A stretch of DNA of 64,000 bases from Diphasiastrum complanatum (GCA_029204225.1 CM055096.1:6871816-6935815); one strand, 5' to 3'. Positions 10,651 through 23,859 are shown, counted from the first letter of the stretch. The notes: a model not told the origin generated them from the letters alone. A program made the numbers and translations.

Positions 10651-13490
10651 TGGTTGCTTCATAACTTCATAGATGTATCCTTCAGGTTGTAGCATATAGA
10701 TGTCTTCTTCAATGACTCCATTCAGATAACCTGTCTGTACATCGAGTTTATGTATTTCAAGGTCGGTTGCTACAGCATACGATAGGAGAGCTCAGATTGA
10801 TGAATGCTTGACTACTGGACTAAAAGTCTTGTCGTAGTCAATGTTAGGGATCTGAACAAATCCTCGTGCTACTAGTCTTGCCTTCCTTCAATCAATCACT
10901 CCATTGGCATTGTATTTGATCTTAAATACCCATTTGAAATTGATGAGATTGTATCCAACGGGAGCTTCAACTAGTGACCATGTCTGGTTCTTGATCAGAG
11001 AGGAATACTCTTTATCCATTGCTTCTCTCCAGAGATCGGAGTCTGGTTGGCTAAGTGCCTCATCAACTGATGCAGATTCCTGCACTAAAAGACAGGCAAA
11101 CTCAAGAGTAAACCTTGTGGGTTGTGTGCGCACTCGGTTTGATCTTCTTGGAGGAAGTATCGGCTGATGATTCAATCCTTGGATTTGTCGTTGCTATATA
11201 GCAGCAACATTTTTGTCTGACTCGTTGTCGGGTAGTTGGTCAACTATCTACATGCTAGAGGTAGGTATTGAAGGTCCACTTGGAATTTTGTCCTTGCCTT
11301 TGAGGTTGATGAACTGATCCTTGATAAAGATTATATCCCTGCTGAACAAAGTCTACAAGGTATCAGGGTCATACAGCTTGTAGGTGTTGTCAGATGAAGT
11401 GTATCCAATAAAGATTGTCTTGAGATCTTGGAAGTTAAATTTCTTCCTTGTCTCCTTCCGGATTCGCACGTAGGCGATGCATCCGAATACTCGAAGGTTC
11501 TTCAATAAAGGCTTTGAGCCTGTCCACACCTCATGGGGTATTTTGCCTGAGAGAGTCGTGGTCGAACATTTGTTCTGGATGTAAGCTGCAATGGAGACAG
11601 CTTCAGCCCATAAGCTCTTTGGCAAAGATGAGTGTGCTAGCATACATTTAGCTGACTCGACCAGGGTACGATTCTTCATCTCGGCTAAGCCATTAGACTG
11701 AGGCGAATAAGGAGTGATAAACTGTTGTTCAATGCCTTGGCTCTGAACTTAGTAGAGATGTATTCTCCACCATTATCTGACATCAAGGATTTGATTGTCT
11801 TACCAATCTCTTTCTCTGCACGCTCCTTGAAGATTTTGAAGCAATTGAATGCTTCTGATTTTTTTCTTAATAAAATAAACCATAATCCTTCTGAAAAATT
11901 CATCAATAAAAGTTATAAAATACTTTGCATCCTTTTGTGAAGGATTTTGCATTGGGCCATAGATATCTATATATACAACATCTAATAATCCTCTAGCAAT
12001 ATGTTGATGGCTTAATCTAAAAGGTTGCATGGTCTGTTTACTGACTAGACAGTCTTGAAAAATAGGTAATTCAACTTTCTTGTCATGATAGTCGAGATCA
12101 AGAACAATAGATTGCTTAGACATGTGTTGTACAGAAGCATGATTCAAATGGCCAAGTCTATAATGCCAAAGTAAACTTTTATTTATCTGAACAGAAGTAT
12201 TAAGTGCCTGACTAGAGGCAGAAAAGCAATGAGTTAATCTATACAAGTATCCATGCCTCTTTCTGAGTTCTAGGATCTTGTTTGTCCTATCGACTACTTT
12301 ACACTGACCAAATTCAAATTCTACTTTATGTCCTAGATCTGTAATCATGCTGACAGAGAGCATATTTGTTGACAGATTTGGTACATGAAGGACATTCAAA
12401 AGTAGTTTACATTGATCATTGGCAAAGTTTAATCTCACTGTACCTTCACCTTTGATAGCTTGAATGTTATTATCACCAAGGTGAACATATTGTTTGGTAC
12501 TGTAAGGTGTATAGGACTCGATACAGCCGATATGGCTGGTCATATGCTGTGTGGCACCAGAATCAAGAAACCAGAAGTTGTCATTGGATCCTTCTTGATG
12601 GCTTGTTATGAAGGCGTCATGATCCGATTCTTGAATAGGCTGTGGAGCTTCTGCAGCTGCATTTGCCACTTGATTTGACTGCTCTTTGCTGTTATTCTTT
12701 GCAGTATACGATAGTCTTGGATCTCATGGTTGGAATGCTTGCAGTATCTACTAAACAGTTTCTTCTTTGTCGGCTGATTCGACTGTTTTTGACGATGTGT
12801 CAGTTTCTGATCTTTCTTTGATGATCTCGGGCCTTTTTTCTTTTGCTTAGTCCAGCCTTTGTTGGTGTATAAGACGTGAGAGTCAACAGTCGAGGAACTG
12901 GAGGCTTCGTTCTTATGAGAGTCTTCCTACAACACCATTATGATGACTCTTGAAAGAGCCAGTTCTGGATGCGTCGTGATGGTCATCACCCAGCTGTCAT
13001 ATGAGCTTGACAAGCTTGATAGCAGTGTCATTACTACGTCTTGATCGTTTATGATAGATCCGACAATGGCCATTTCCTTCAATAGGTCCTTGAACTGGTT
13101 GATGTGATTCTGAAGGGAATCACCATTTTCCATCTTGAGGGAGTAAAATTTCTTCCTAAGATGTAGCTTGGAAGCTATATCTCGCACTTCATATAATGTG
13201 TTCAAGATGTCCTAGCCTTCCTTGGATGTCTGAGCTTTGGACACATGGCCGATTTTCATGTCCGAGATGTTGAGAATGATAAGCGCAAATGCTTTGCCAT
13301 CCTTCAGCTTCCATCAGAAGATTGCTGTGTCGTCGGCTTCGGCTCTTGCCTCTTCACCTGTAACAACGTCATACAATTTCTTAGCCATTAGCACAGTTCT
13401 CATCTTAAATTTCCACAGATGGTAATTGGCTCCATCAAGCTTGTCCATAATAGGACTGGCCTTCCCTTGGAAATCCACATGGAAGATTAG
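10651..13490 (-). mobile_element. Ty1/copia element IV: gag, protease, integrase, start of RT
   Basis: On the minus strand from 13490 downwards: gag (13205-12927, SLQNHINQFKDLL and MTLLSSLSSSYDSW); protease with WFLDSGATQHM; pre-integrase LLWHYRLGHLNHASVQHM (12669-11800); integrase with MSDNGGEYISTKF (11906-11685); the integrase C-terminal part with SLWAEAVSIAAYIQN and LRVFGCIAYV (11679-11353); and the RT N-terminus with LWREAMDKEYSSLIKNQTW (11175-10888). RT then runs to YMLQPEGYIYEVMK near 10660, where it passes into the gag of element III. Frameshifts separate the blocks. RNase H is absent. Confidence 0.88.
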
Positions 13491-13698
13491 TCTAGATGAT
13501 AGTAGTAACTATCAGTGACTTAAGTATGAGAATCCAGTGTTAAATTACTAAACAAGAAGATAGTTATCCTATCCGCTAGTAGGATCCGGTTCTATGGAAA
13601 GCTTATCAGGCTGTAGAAATAGCTCTGACTTAAAACTGCTTAAGAAATCAGATGAATTTAGACATTAAAGCTCTAAACGATCAAAGAATAGTAACCTA

Positions 13699-13712
13699 AG
13701 CTCTGATATCAT
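13699..13712 (-). other. Primer-binding site of copia element IV
   Basis: On the minus strand an LTR end CTTTCCAGGCA is followed at 13712 by TGATATCAGAGC. This is close to the TGGTATCAGAGC complementary to the 3' end of plant initiator Met tRNA used by many copia elements. The 5' LTR therefore lies at and above 13713. Confidence 0.6.
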
Positions 13713-15959
13713 GCCTGGAAAGAGAGGAAATTCTCTTGGTGCGTGCACTATTGGTAACAATAGGCAAACACAATAACAAAGTCAAATTCAGAGCTAGATG
13801 CGCGGTGATAGCAAAAGCAAAAGAACAGACTATTAGACAAAGCAATCATAAGGTCAGACATAGAGTAGAAAGCATTGCATATACTGATAGAATCTAAACG
13901 CAGAACTAGACAACACTTTATTCAGATTAATTGTAATGAAATACAAGTCAGTGATGCAGGTGAGCACAAGACAATAGCGAGCAAAACTGCATGCTCACAA
14001 AGCTAACTACAAATTGTAAAAGCTATGAGCTAATACTGACGATCCGTCTGAAGAGGAGAATCAATGCATGAAAGCATCTACTGTGTCTGTCTCGTCGGAT
14101 TTGATAATCTGAGTTCTTGATCATTTGATCAATTACATTACTTGCTTAATGCCTACAATGGTATGCACGCTATATACATTTATGTAGATGATTGTACAAG
14201 AGATGGCGTGGAGCCGTTGTGCCGTCAAGAAGAAGATCATGGCTGCTATCATTGTCAAGTTGGTTGCGCAGTACAGAGGATGAGCGTGAGGAGGCCAATA
14301 AGTCGGACTTCCCTGATATGTCGACCAAGTTGGGTCTACCCGATAGTTCGTCCAACTTCGATAAGTCGGCCATCTCCTCTTGCTCGTCTTTAGTAGTTGA
14401 GCTACGTGACAATACCAGTAAATATGCAACAATGAATGGAACTAGATTAACATGGGATTTAGGAGAGTAGAGGATATAAATCCAACAGTTGTGTTCAACA
14501 AAATAGACAAAAACAATAAGAGATTTATCAGTTACAAACAACTAAAGAGAAGCGTACATTTTGACATGATATTGAACTCAATAAGAAGATAGATTGATTC
14601 AATAAGTAGCATGTACAAAATTAGATAATGAGAGCAAAACAATAGCGTACGAAATCGCGTACTCCAAGTTATCTCTAAGTAGCTGAAAACTCTATCTGAT
14701 GCACTTCTGCTAATAAGCAGTAAGCGTGAATAGCAATACTCTAATAGAGCTTTGAAAAGAAACTTTATAGAGACTAGAACTAGAGCTAAAGAAGTCTTTG
14801 ATGATCAAATATTTATACTAAAGCAATTAACGCGTATCCAGAAGGACAGCTAATTAGGTCGCAGATCGCAATAGCTAGTTGGCCATAATTTGCTACCATC
14901 CATCTAGTTAGGACTTCCCAAAAATTTATTTGCAAAGTAATTAGGGCAAGTCGTCATATCAAGTGGAACACTAACTGTTGTTCTTCGACATGGTAGACTC
15001 CTTTGACTTTCGTCGATAGGTCAGATGATGTCCGATATGTTGGAGCCACCTATTCAACGATTCCTGAGTATTTCTGTAGACTGTGTAGAAACACAAATAA
15101 AACTGCAGGACTGGATACTAAAATGGATGAAGATTAAAGATTGATTATTTGGATAAATCACCCAAAGAGTAGAATAATACAACACTCTCCATCCCTTAAC
15201 TCATCACTAATCTAGATCTAGCCATTTTCTATATGTTAATAACTTGTACAGTTGCACAGTTTGCAAAGGACTGCAACTGTAGAGGACTGCAAATGCAAGA
15301 GGATCACTTGCAGTCTCTAGCAGTAATAAGGTTCAAGGCCCTGCAAGAAGACTGACTACAAAGTTCTCGCAAGAACGTCACTTGCGATTTCTAGCGGACT
15401 TCATGCCTACGCAAAAGGAGGAGAACGGCGCCAGTCTTCACCCCCTTCTTGCCATAATCTACATTAGACGCTGCCTTCTTGTACTTTCATGTGCACTAGT
15501 GTAAAATTGTATAAAGATGATGATCACTGTAATTAATAATATACAACCAGACACACCAAAGGTAGACACATTGTAGATGCTTTTCATGCATCATTTTTTT
15601 CACCTTTCTGAATGTCAACAAGAAGCTGAATAGACTATCACTCATTCAGTTGATCAAACCAATAGCTCAATAACTTCCTCTTTCTCTCTGTTAAATCAGA
15701 GTATTGTTTTAGAAAGAGCACAACTCTGTCTACATTCAGACTTGTACTTTCTATGATTATTTCTTGATGTTCCAGTAATCTAAATCGTATTGTGTTGTGT
15801 CAAATGGGTTTTCATTCTGTTCTAATTGTTTTATGCTATGCAGATAAAGTTATTTGTAAATTAAAATGTTTTATGATTGTTAATTAGTGTTGATTATAAG
15901 ATATAGCTCTGAATTTGTTACGCTTTTGCAAAGCACAAACAGATCATTTGTGTAGGCCT
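13713..15959 (-). other. LTR of copia IV and flanking non-coding DNA
   Basis: The LTR begins at 13713 on the evidence of the primer-binding site, but its outer end could not be fixed. Open frames at 14133-14541 overlap one another in several frames and show no family motif. Around 15250-15420 there are repeated words such as aggactgcaa and cttgca. No gene is recognised. Confidence 0.4.
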
Positions 15960-16704
15960 ATGATTACCATCGTGCACACATAGAGAGATTGGTGAAATCA
16001 TGCCATCTCAGCTCTTTCATTTCGTACCATCATTCTCCAATACATGGTCACTAATTTTTGAATCAACCATAGAAACTGCCTCATTTGGTGGGTTTTTCCA
16101 TTTCAGAACCATGTTATAGTGCTGTTTAGCTTTCTTTTTTGTCATCAACCTTGTAGACTTCTCTTCCTTCCTAATGACTACTTTTGGTGGTTTCATTGGC
16201 GGATCATCAAGAATATGTCTGACTCCAAATCTTGTAGGAGCCATATGGGTTAAGATTTGTTCATCAGTAAGTTTTACATTCTCATCATAAGATAAAGCAT
16301 GGCTAGCGGGAATAAGTTCATCTTCAATGGGATCCAAAATTGGTTTGGTCGAGATCCATGCTACATTCATCATATTGACTAGAAATGTGATGAGTGTATC
16401 AAGAGTGCGATTTTCCATAGGAATGTCTAATTTGTCATCACATCAACACATGTATCCCTCTCTACAATCAACAGTTGCAAGTGCTTGATTCCAGTTAACA
16501 ATATCAGTTTGAGAATCATAATGGACTCCCAAAGTTTTTTCCTCTCGATCACGAATATGATATGTTGTGCAAGAGTCATCATCTTCCTTTTGAATTTATG
16601 GCTTGATCATCCAAGTCAATGGATCAACTTTGACTGCTTTCTTGCAATTTTCAAATGTGATTTTGCCTGTACTACATTTATGAATTACTTGCCCAACTGG
16701 CGTA
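15960..16704 (-). pseudogene. Ty3/gypsy remnant, part downstream of protease (split by copia II)
   Basis: This is the continuation, on the minus strand, of the gypsy protease region at 21957-23200, interrupted by the copia insertion at 16710-21951. It contains a 133-codon open frame (16418-16017) rich in charged residues (KEEKSTRLMTKKKAKQHYNMVLKW). No reverse transcriptase motif was found, so the element is truncated. Assignment to gypsy rests on its position and strand; the 133-codon segment is not itself recognisable. Confidence 0.5.
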
Positions 16705-16709
16705 ACCAC
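16705..16709. repeat. Target-site duplication (left), ACCAC
   Basis: The five bases ACCAC directly precede the 5' LTR and recur exactly after the 3' LTR at 21952-21956. This fixes both ends of the copia II insertion. Confidence 0.9.
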
Positions 16710-17571
16710 TGTGAAGAATTGTAAAACATATCTATCTTACATATGTTGATTTTGGGGGTTCTACCCATGTAATTTGATTGTACATATTCAAGGTGTGTGA
16801 ATTGAGCACATATCCTTGTAGAATAGGGCGAGTTTGAGTTAGGTAGATCAAGTTCCAATGACATGCATAAAGTCTAGTTGCTCTAGTATGACATGCAACA
16901 ATGTTCACAATGTCTAGATTGACATGCATGTAGATTTACACATAGAATTGGTCAAATATGGCCTTGTAGGAACTTGAGCCATCATAAATGCATTGTGTCC
17001 TAAGTTTCTATTGAGACATGCATAGCATGCAAATATTCTAATGTATAGATGCAAGTAGAATTGTAGGTTCATAGTTGAGAAATTGACATTTGGATAAAGT
17101 AGGTAGAAGTTAGGTGCAATTTCTTCATGCAAGCTATTAGGTGTCAATATGGTAGTAATTTACACTTGAATAGGTGTAGGGAATGCATTGAATGCTAGTA
17201 GTACCACGAATTTATGCTCTCCTATATATGTTCATATGGTTCTCATTCATTTCCAATGATGAATCAAGCTTTGGTAAGGTCATAATGTCAAAATTGGATC
17301 TCATTCTATTTTGCTTGTAATTGTATTCTCTCTCTAACTTGAGATTGGTGTCTTCTTCATACATTATTTTGCTTGTGTATTTTCCCTATTTGGAGAAATT
17401 AGTATTGCTTTGATCTGTAGCATTCTAGATTGTGCTCTAGCCTCAAATTTGTTGGTAGATTGTAGTATTACTCTGCAGGTGATCTATGTGCTACCACAAA
17501 GCATGGTAAAGATCATTCACACTTTTGTTGTGGTTCTTCCCCACACATGTGAAGTTGCTGGATTTTTCACA
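16710..17571 (+). repeat. 5' LTR of copia element II
   Basis: The LTR runs from TGTGAAGAATTGTAAAACAT to GGATTTTTCACA with TG...CA ends. It is nearly the same as the 3' LTR at 21129-21951 but longer by 39 bp net, mainly because the 3' copy lacks a block of about 33 bp around 17117-17150. Several substitutions also distinguish the two. Confidence 0.92.
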
Positions 17572-17589
17572 TGGTATTAGAGCCATACC
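17572..17589 (+). other. Primer-binding site of copia element II
   Basis: TGGTATTAGAGCCATACC follows the 5' LTR immediately. It resembles the complement of the 3' end of initiator Met tRNA (TGGTATCAGAGC), with one transition. Confidence 0.8.
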
Positions 17590-18322
17590 ATGCTTTGAGT
17601 GCTACTAACATCAGGTGTATGAAGAATTTTGTGACAATTCAAGCTAGGAAGTTGTTTAGCACTTTTTTGTTATCTATTCTTGAACAGTTTTTGGATGAAT
17701 GAGGTTAGAACTGATAGTTTCAGGTCTGAATCCAAGTTGTATGAAATTTAGACTTTTCACAAGTGTGAAAACCAGAATACATCATTTCATTCTATTTCCT
17801 TGATGCTAGGTCCAAAGGTACTGACATTATAGCTTGTTGGAAAGCTAGAAGAGTCTACTTTCCAATGCAATTGATTTCAATTCATTTTGATGACCCTAGT
17901 AGGAGTTATAAGCTCTTAAAGAAGGGTAGGGAGAGACCCAAAACCCGAGTGGACACTTTTTGAATTGATTATATTGCATGCATCATTCAAAATTCACAAT
18001 TTTTGTACTCAATCATAAAGAGAATTGGATAAGACAAGTTTTTGTTGTCATAGTCACATCATTTCACACAAAGAGTTGTGTTTGAGTTGCATGTGTGTTT
18101 CTAGAGTGTTTTTCATTCATTCGAAACTCATGGGAAAATTTGACATCTAACTTGTAAGGGCTTCATTAGGTCATAGAGGCTAGATACAAATTTAAAGTGA
18201 TTGATTTTCTGTTGTGAGCAAGATCTCACATAGCTGTTGCAAGATTTTACATAGGATTTGGTAGTACACCCAATTGTTTTGGTTCCTATAGTGAAAGAGA
18301 AGCAACACATTCAATTCCATTT

Positions 18323-21050
18323 TTGTTGTCCAATTTGCAGTCTAGTGAGAGACTAGATTCATCCAACTATTCAATTTGGAAGGATAGGATAGAATATTTG
18401 TTGGTTCTTTATGGTGTAATGGACATAGTATTAGGAATTGAAGTTGAACTTGAAGCTTGTGATGAGGCTCAAAGGTTCAAGAAAAGAGCAAGAATTGCTC
18501 TTCATATCATCAAACTGAACATCTTTAGTGAGATGTTGAGAGAAGTAAGTTCATGTACCTCAGCCAAGCAGACTTGGGAAACCCTTAAGAACTTTTTTGA
18601 AGCAAAGATCACATCAAGACTTCTTACTCTTAGAAATTAGATCTTTTCTAGTTTTCAAAGAGTTGATGAAAGTGCTTCAAGTTTTGTAATGAGAATTAAA
18701 GATCTTCACAGAGAGATAGCATGCATAGGAGATACTCTAGAGAACAGTCAACTTGTTCAAGTTATCCTTAATGGAATTAGAAAAGAGTTTTCAAATTTTG
18801 TGAAAATGTATGCTATCAAGGAGGAGCTACTATCTATGAAAGCTCTACATTTTCTTATTGCTGAAGAATGCAGACAAACGAACAAGCTGATGAAGATCAA
18901 CACACTTTCAAGGAAGGATGGTGGTTGTGGCAAAGCTCACTTTGCCAAGGACAAGTCAAGAGGGAGGAGCAAAAACAAATTTTCTCAAGCCTTCATCAAG
19001 GACAAATCAAAGGACGAAGCAAAGGACAAAGACCAAGGAGGAGTAGAGATGATTTAACTCGTTCTTCTATCTTCAAGAAGAAGACTCAAGAAGATCAAGC
19101 CAATTTTTTCATAGAAGACTCACATGCAAGTGAAGGAGAAGCATCTCTCATGATGTCTAGTTTCTCCTCTTTACCTTTTAATGATGTATCTTGGCATATT
19201 GATAGTGGAGCCACAAGTCATATGAGTTGCTCCAAGAGTTCTTTTATTTCTATTGAATCTTATCAAGAACTTCAAGAATCAATATACACTACTGTTGGTG
19301 ATGCATGTTCAATTGAAGGATTTGGAATTTGTTCCTTGAAACTTGCATCTTCTATGAGTTTATCACTTTCCAATGTACTTTATGTTCCTAATCTCACAAA
19401 GAATGTGATTAGTGTTGGAAAGTTATTTGTTGAAGGCTTTGAAGTGGAATTCAATGTCAATAATTGTTTTCTAGAGAAAGGTGATGAGATCCTAGCAAGT
19501 GGATCTAGATATGGAGGCATTTTCAAGTTAGATGTGCATGAGAATGCAAGTACTTGTGATTTTGAATTGATGACTTGTGTTTCCAAGGAGGAAGTATGGC
19601 ATAGGAGGTTGCATGTTTCCAATTTTAGATCTATGACCTCAATAGTCAAGGAGATCAAGCCAAGAGTGGCTTATTCTATGGCAAAATCACATATGGATCC
19701 ATGTTTGATATCTTCAACCAAGACAAAACATCCTATGGAGCTGGAGCACTCAGCTCTCTAAGCAAGAGAGATACCTCTTGCTTTTCTAATCTTATTGATG
19801 ATTCCACAAGTAACCAATGGCTATGTCTTGTCTCTTCAAGTTTTATGGTGCATGTGTATTTTCCATCATGCAAAGCTTTTTGGAGTTATGGAGCTATTGG
19901 AAGGATTGCACTATATGGAGTCTTGTTCAACTATAAGCCTAAGGTTGTGTACCTTAGTGTTCTTGAAGGTTATTGCTTTGCATGTGTTTTCTTGGAAGCA
20001 AGGAAGGATGGAGATCCAAGTCTATGGATCATGGTTGGATGCTTATCCACCAAGGAAAACTACATAGCCTTTACACTCTCTATCTCAAAGGTGTTTGAGC
20101 ATGGAGATGTTATTGTTTTTCATGAAGATCTAGTTTCAATCTTGGAAGGGGCCGAGAGCACATCATTTTATGATGCATCACAAATCATTTCTATGGTGGG
20201 TAATCAAGTTGTGATGGGGTCGAGGTTTGAGGAGAAGTATCCTCAACATGCATGTCTAAAGAGACCTTCATCATTGGACAAGGCCGAGACCTTGTTGTTC
20301 TTATTTTATGGAAAAAAAAGGATAAGTAAAGGTGGTATTCATTCTATTCTACTCACCTATGGTTCTCTTTCTTTGATTGATGATATATCTTGCTTAGTTG
20401 AGATTTGCTTATCTCAAAGATCAAGTAAGACTATTCTTGTTTTGAATGAAGTATTTAATTTGGAATTAATTTTTGTCATTAATGACTTGATTATGTTTCC
20501 AAAACATCGAAAGCAAGATATTATGCCATCATTTGTATGCTCTTAAATTGAGTAAGAGCAAAAATGAGTTTAGTACTCCTAGTTTGAAAAAAAAAAGTTT
20601 TTTCATGTCTTGAGACATATTGTGAACTTCTTTTGAGAGTAAGTGAAACATCCAATGAGGACACTTACATCCTTAAGAAAGTATTAAGCCTCAAAGAGAT
20701 CAAGTTTGAGTATGCTTTCAAGATTAGATCCATTTTGGATAGAGTTCATATTGTTTGGACTAATAAAGCTAGCATGCTTAATCTTGAATATTGCTAATGG
20801 TATAATCTTGATCTATATGATCTTTGTGATCATGATGAAGCTTGGAGGCCTCGGATTTTCATATTCTTATGCAACCATCTTCATGCATGTGGAGTTCTCA
20901 AATCCGAGATCAGGATCAAGCATGGAGGAGGCATATCGACATTGTGGCAGATTGGTGGAATATTTTTCAAAGGCATTTGGAAAAGATTTCTATCAAAGAG
21001 ATCTTATCGTGGATTTGGTAAGCGTGCTGCTATGATGGATTCTTTGGATC
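18323..21050 (+). mobile_element. Internal region of copia element II (gag, protease, partial integrase, RNase H end)
   Basis: Gag occupies 18323-19057 (LDSSNYSIWKDRIEYLL, a UBN2-type gag, with one in-frame stop near 18640). The protease motif is WHIDSGATSHM near 19192. The pre-integrase motif is VWHRRLHVSNFRSM near 19595. The integrase core is missing. The 281-codon frame 19701-20546 keeps a diverged integrase-RT linker (LFNYKPKVVYLSVLEGYCFACVFLEARK in two parts, then HGDVIVFHED) that corresponds to the KPxVxHLRVFGCxxY and SRDVIF region of copia pol. RT is not recognisable. A trace of the RNase H end (GIFFKGIWKRFL) lies near 20940-21010. The element is structurally complete at its ends but cannot move by itself. 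Confidence 0.85.
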
Positions 21051-21116
21051 TTCACTTCAAACACAAAAGAAAGAATCCATACATGAAGGATCTTCATCAA
21101 CATCAGATAGATATAT

Positions 21117-21951
21117 TTTAAGGAGGAGTGTGAAGAATTGTAAAACATATCTATCTTACATATGTTGATTTTGCGGGTTCTACCCATGTGATTTGATTGT
21201 ACATATTCAAGGTGTGTAAAATGAGCACATATCCTTGTAGAATAGGGCGAGTTTGAGCTAGGTAGATCAAGTTCCAATGACATGCATAAAGTCTAGTTGG
21301 TCTAGTATGACATGCAACAATGTTCACAATGTCTAGATTGACATGCATGTAGATTTACACATAGAATTGGTCAAATATGGCGTTGTAGGAACTCGAGCCA
21401 TCATCAATGCATTGTGTCTTAAATTTCTATTGAGACATGCATAGCATGCAAATACTCTAATGGACACATGCAAGTAGAATTGTAGGTTCATAGTTGAGAA
21501 ATTGACATTTGGATAAAGTAGGTAGCTGTTAGGTGTGGTAGTAGTTTACACTTGAATAGGTGAAGGGAATGCATTGGATGCTGGTAGTACCATGAATTTA
21601 TGCTCTCCTATATATGTATATATGGTTCTCATTCATTTCCAATGATGAATCAAGCTTTGGTAAGGTCATAATGTCAAAATTGGATCTCATTCTATTTCGC
21701 TTGTAATTGTATTCTCTCTCTAATTTGAGATTGGTGTCTTCTTCATACATTATTTTGCTTGTGTATTTTCCCTATTTGTGAAAAATTAGTATTGCTTTGA
21801 TCTGTAGCATTCTAGATCTCTAGCATCAAATCTGTTGGTAGATTGTAGTATTACTCTGTAGGTGATCTGTGTGCTACCACAAAGCATGGTAAAGATCATT
21901 CACACTTTTGTTGTGGTTCCCCACACGTGTGAAGTTGCTGGATTTTTCACA
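21117..21951 (+). repeat. Polypurine tract and 3' LTR of copia element II
   Basis: The tract ttttaaggaggag (ending 21128) precedes the 3' LTR at 21129-21951, which ends GGATTTTTCACA. The LTR is 823 bp against 862 bp for the 5' copy. Confidence 0.92.
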
Positions 21952-21956
21952 ACCAC
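21952..21956. repeat. Target-site duplication (right), ACCAC
   Basis: This is an exact repeat of 16705-16709. The sequence on either side belongs to one interrupted gypsy element on the minus strand. Confidence 0.9.
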
Positions 21957-23200
21957 GGGCATCCCAATAAAATCCGATAAACTAATAGTGCTTCTAGTAA
22001 GTCCATTACTACAAAAATAATGATGAATTGAACTGAACACCAACAATTTTAACTGCTACATCTTCCACCATGTCTTTAGGTAGATTGATTAGCCAACTCA
22101 ATTGTAAACGTTGCAGGTTTCATCTTTGTAAGACCCCATTTGGCATACAATTTTGTAGAAATAAGATTGACTCATGACCCTCCATCTATCATTGCCACCT
22201 CTCAATCAAAATGTTTATGTTGAATCGGCAAGGTGATGTTCCTCTGTTCGCTCTCCCAAGTGGCCTCTACATTAACTACTTCATTTGATTCTTTAAATCT
22301 GACACAATATAGTGGTTCTCAGTGGACTTTTGGTTTAGTTTTGGTCAATCTCTCAGCTAATACTTCTTTGGCTTGAGGCACCAATTTTAAGAATTCTCCC
22401 AATGTAATATCCATCTTAGTAGACAGAATATTCATGATTAGCTCTATTTGCAACGCCTCTTATTTTGTCATCTTAAAGGATTTTTTATGATAATGCAATT
22501 GGGTATTAACATCAGTACATTGATGTGATCTATGCAAAAGGATCAGATAATTTCGTTGGTGGCACATGTACAGAATGAACTTCCAATGCAACTCTGACAT
22601 TTTTCAAGGCTTCTTCCTCTTGTAAGTCTTTGATCCACTGCCTTATATTGTGATATTTCTTCTTCTCAGAGTTGAGATTGGATAAACCCCAGATGCGATA
22701 GGTAAATCACTGATTGGTACAGATTTTGCAGGTGGTGGTTTAGCAGCAACTTCTTTCCATTTTTGAGCTCTTGTGACAATCATAACTGTGCAGATGGTTC
22801 AATGGATCTCCTTGGTATAGGACAAATTGTTGGTCTTTATTTGATCATAATCATGTTCAATGGAGCTATTACTGGTGGTGGTTCTGGTCTCGATAGACAA
22901 TCTTTATAGCAATGTTCTTACCCGCATTCTCGACAAAAAGGAATTAAATTTGTCTTCATTTGGACATTCTGCAATTTGATGATTTTCTCTGCATCCAAAA
23001 CAAATAAGTGGTGCTCTAGCCCATTGTCTAGATTGTTGTTGTTGCGTAGCAGCATAGATAGCATATTACTCCGGAGGTCTAGTGTCTTGTTCCGTATTAT
23101 AATTCCAACGATCCTGTCTACTTGAAGCTTCTGGCTCTATCATATTTGCATGAGGAGCTTGTTGTACTTGAGGAGCATGTAAATCTAACGGTTTTGAAAA
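21957..23200 (-). pseudogene. Ty3/gypsy gag zinc knuckles and aspartic protease, decayed
   Basis: On the minus strand near 23030-22890 there are two cysteine-histidine boxes (CFGCRENHQIAEC, then CRECG, a stop, EHCYKDC). Both are one residue off the CX2CX4HX4C pattern. A protease-like segment follows near 22200-21990: AMIDGG, SNLISTKLYAKWGLTK, TIELANQSTYLK, as in plant gypsy proteases (IDxGAxxNxIS, then MANQS). The frame then runs to the copia insertion point. Stops are frequent. It joins 15960-16704 if the copia element is removed. Confidence 0.7.
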
Positions 23201-23382
23201 ACCAAGGCCATGGACCTTACCATTTGGTGCTTTTCATCTGGGACTTTCTTGATAACCATACTTAGAATATCTTTGCTGGATAATCCGAGGACTAAACGAA
23301 CAAAAAACAGTCTTGTGTCCAAGGTTCTTCATGTTTTGAATCTTACTAAAAATTTGCTCTCAATTAATAGGATCGTGGATCA

Positions 23383-23780
23383 TTGGTCATAGGAAGTCAT
23401 TGCTATTCTACAAATAGTCAAGCTCTTCATACTTCAACTTTTGAATTGACTGATATGTTATGGCATGTCAGATTAGGCCATTTGAATATATATAGTATCC
23501 AACAAATGTTGACTCTGAATTTGGTACAAGATCTGCATTCCATTAGCAAATCGACTTCTCACTATGAAAGCTATATTATCAACAAGCATGCTAGAAGTCC
23601 ATCCCATTCCGATTCTGCTCATTCTTCAAAAGACTTACTAAATCTTGTACATAGTGACATTTGTGGTCCTATGAAAACCTGTTCCACAGGGGGAGCCATT
23701 TACTTTCTAGCTTTTATTGATGATTTTTCTAGAAGAACTGTCGCTTACTTTCTGAAGAATAAATCTGAAGCATTCAAGTA
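23383..23780 (+). pseudogene. Ty1/copia fragment: pre-integrase and start of integrase
   Basis: The open frame reads DMLWHVRLGHLNIYSIQQML, LVHSDICGPMKT, FIDDFSRRTVAYFL and NKSEAFK, the standard order of copia GAG-pre-integrase and integrase. The two zinc-binding cysteines expected in CESCIxxK are both tyrosine here (YESYIINK). The fragment is cut at both ends and runs into a gypsy integrase fragment. Confidence 0.85.
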
Positions 23781-23859
23781 GTTAGCAAGGAAATATAAAA
23801 AAAGGAAGAAATAAAACATCGTGGCATGTGTATTGTAAGTCCACATGTGAGTAATTGTT

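Noticed and set aside
19701-20546. A novel 281-residue protein in copia element II
   Set aside because: The segment LFNYKPKVV...HGDVIVFHED lines up with the integrase-RT linker of copia pol, so the frame is a diverged, deleted pol and not a new gene.
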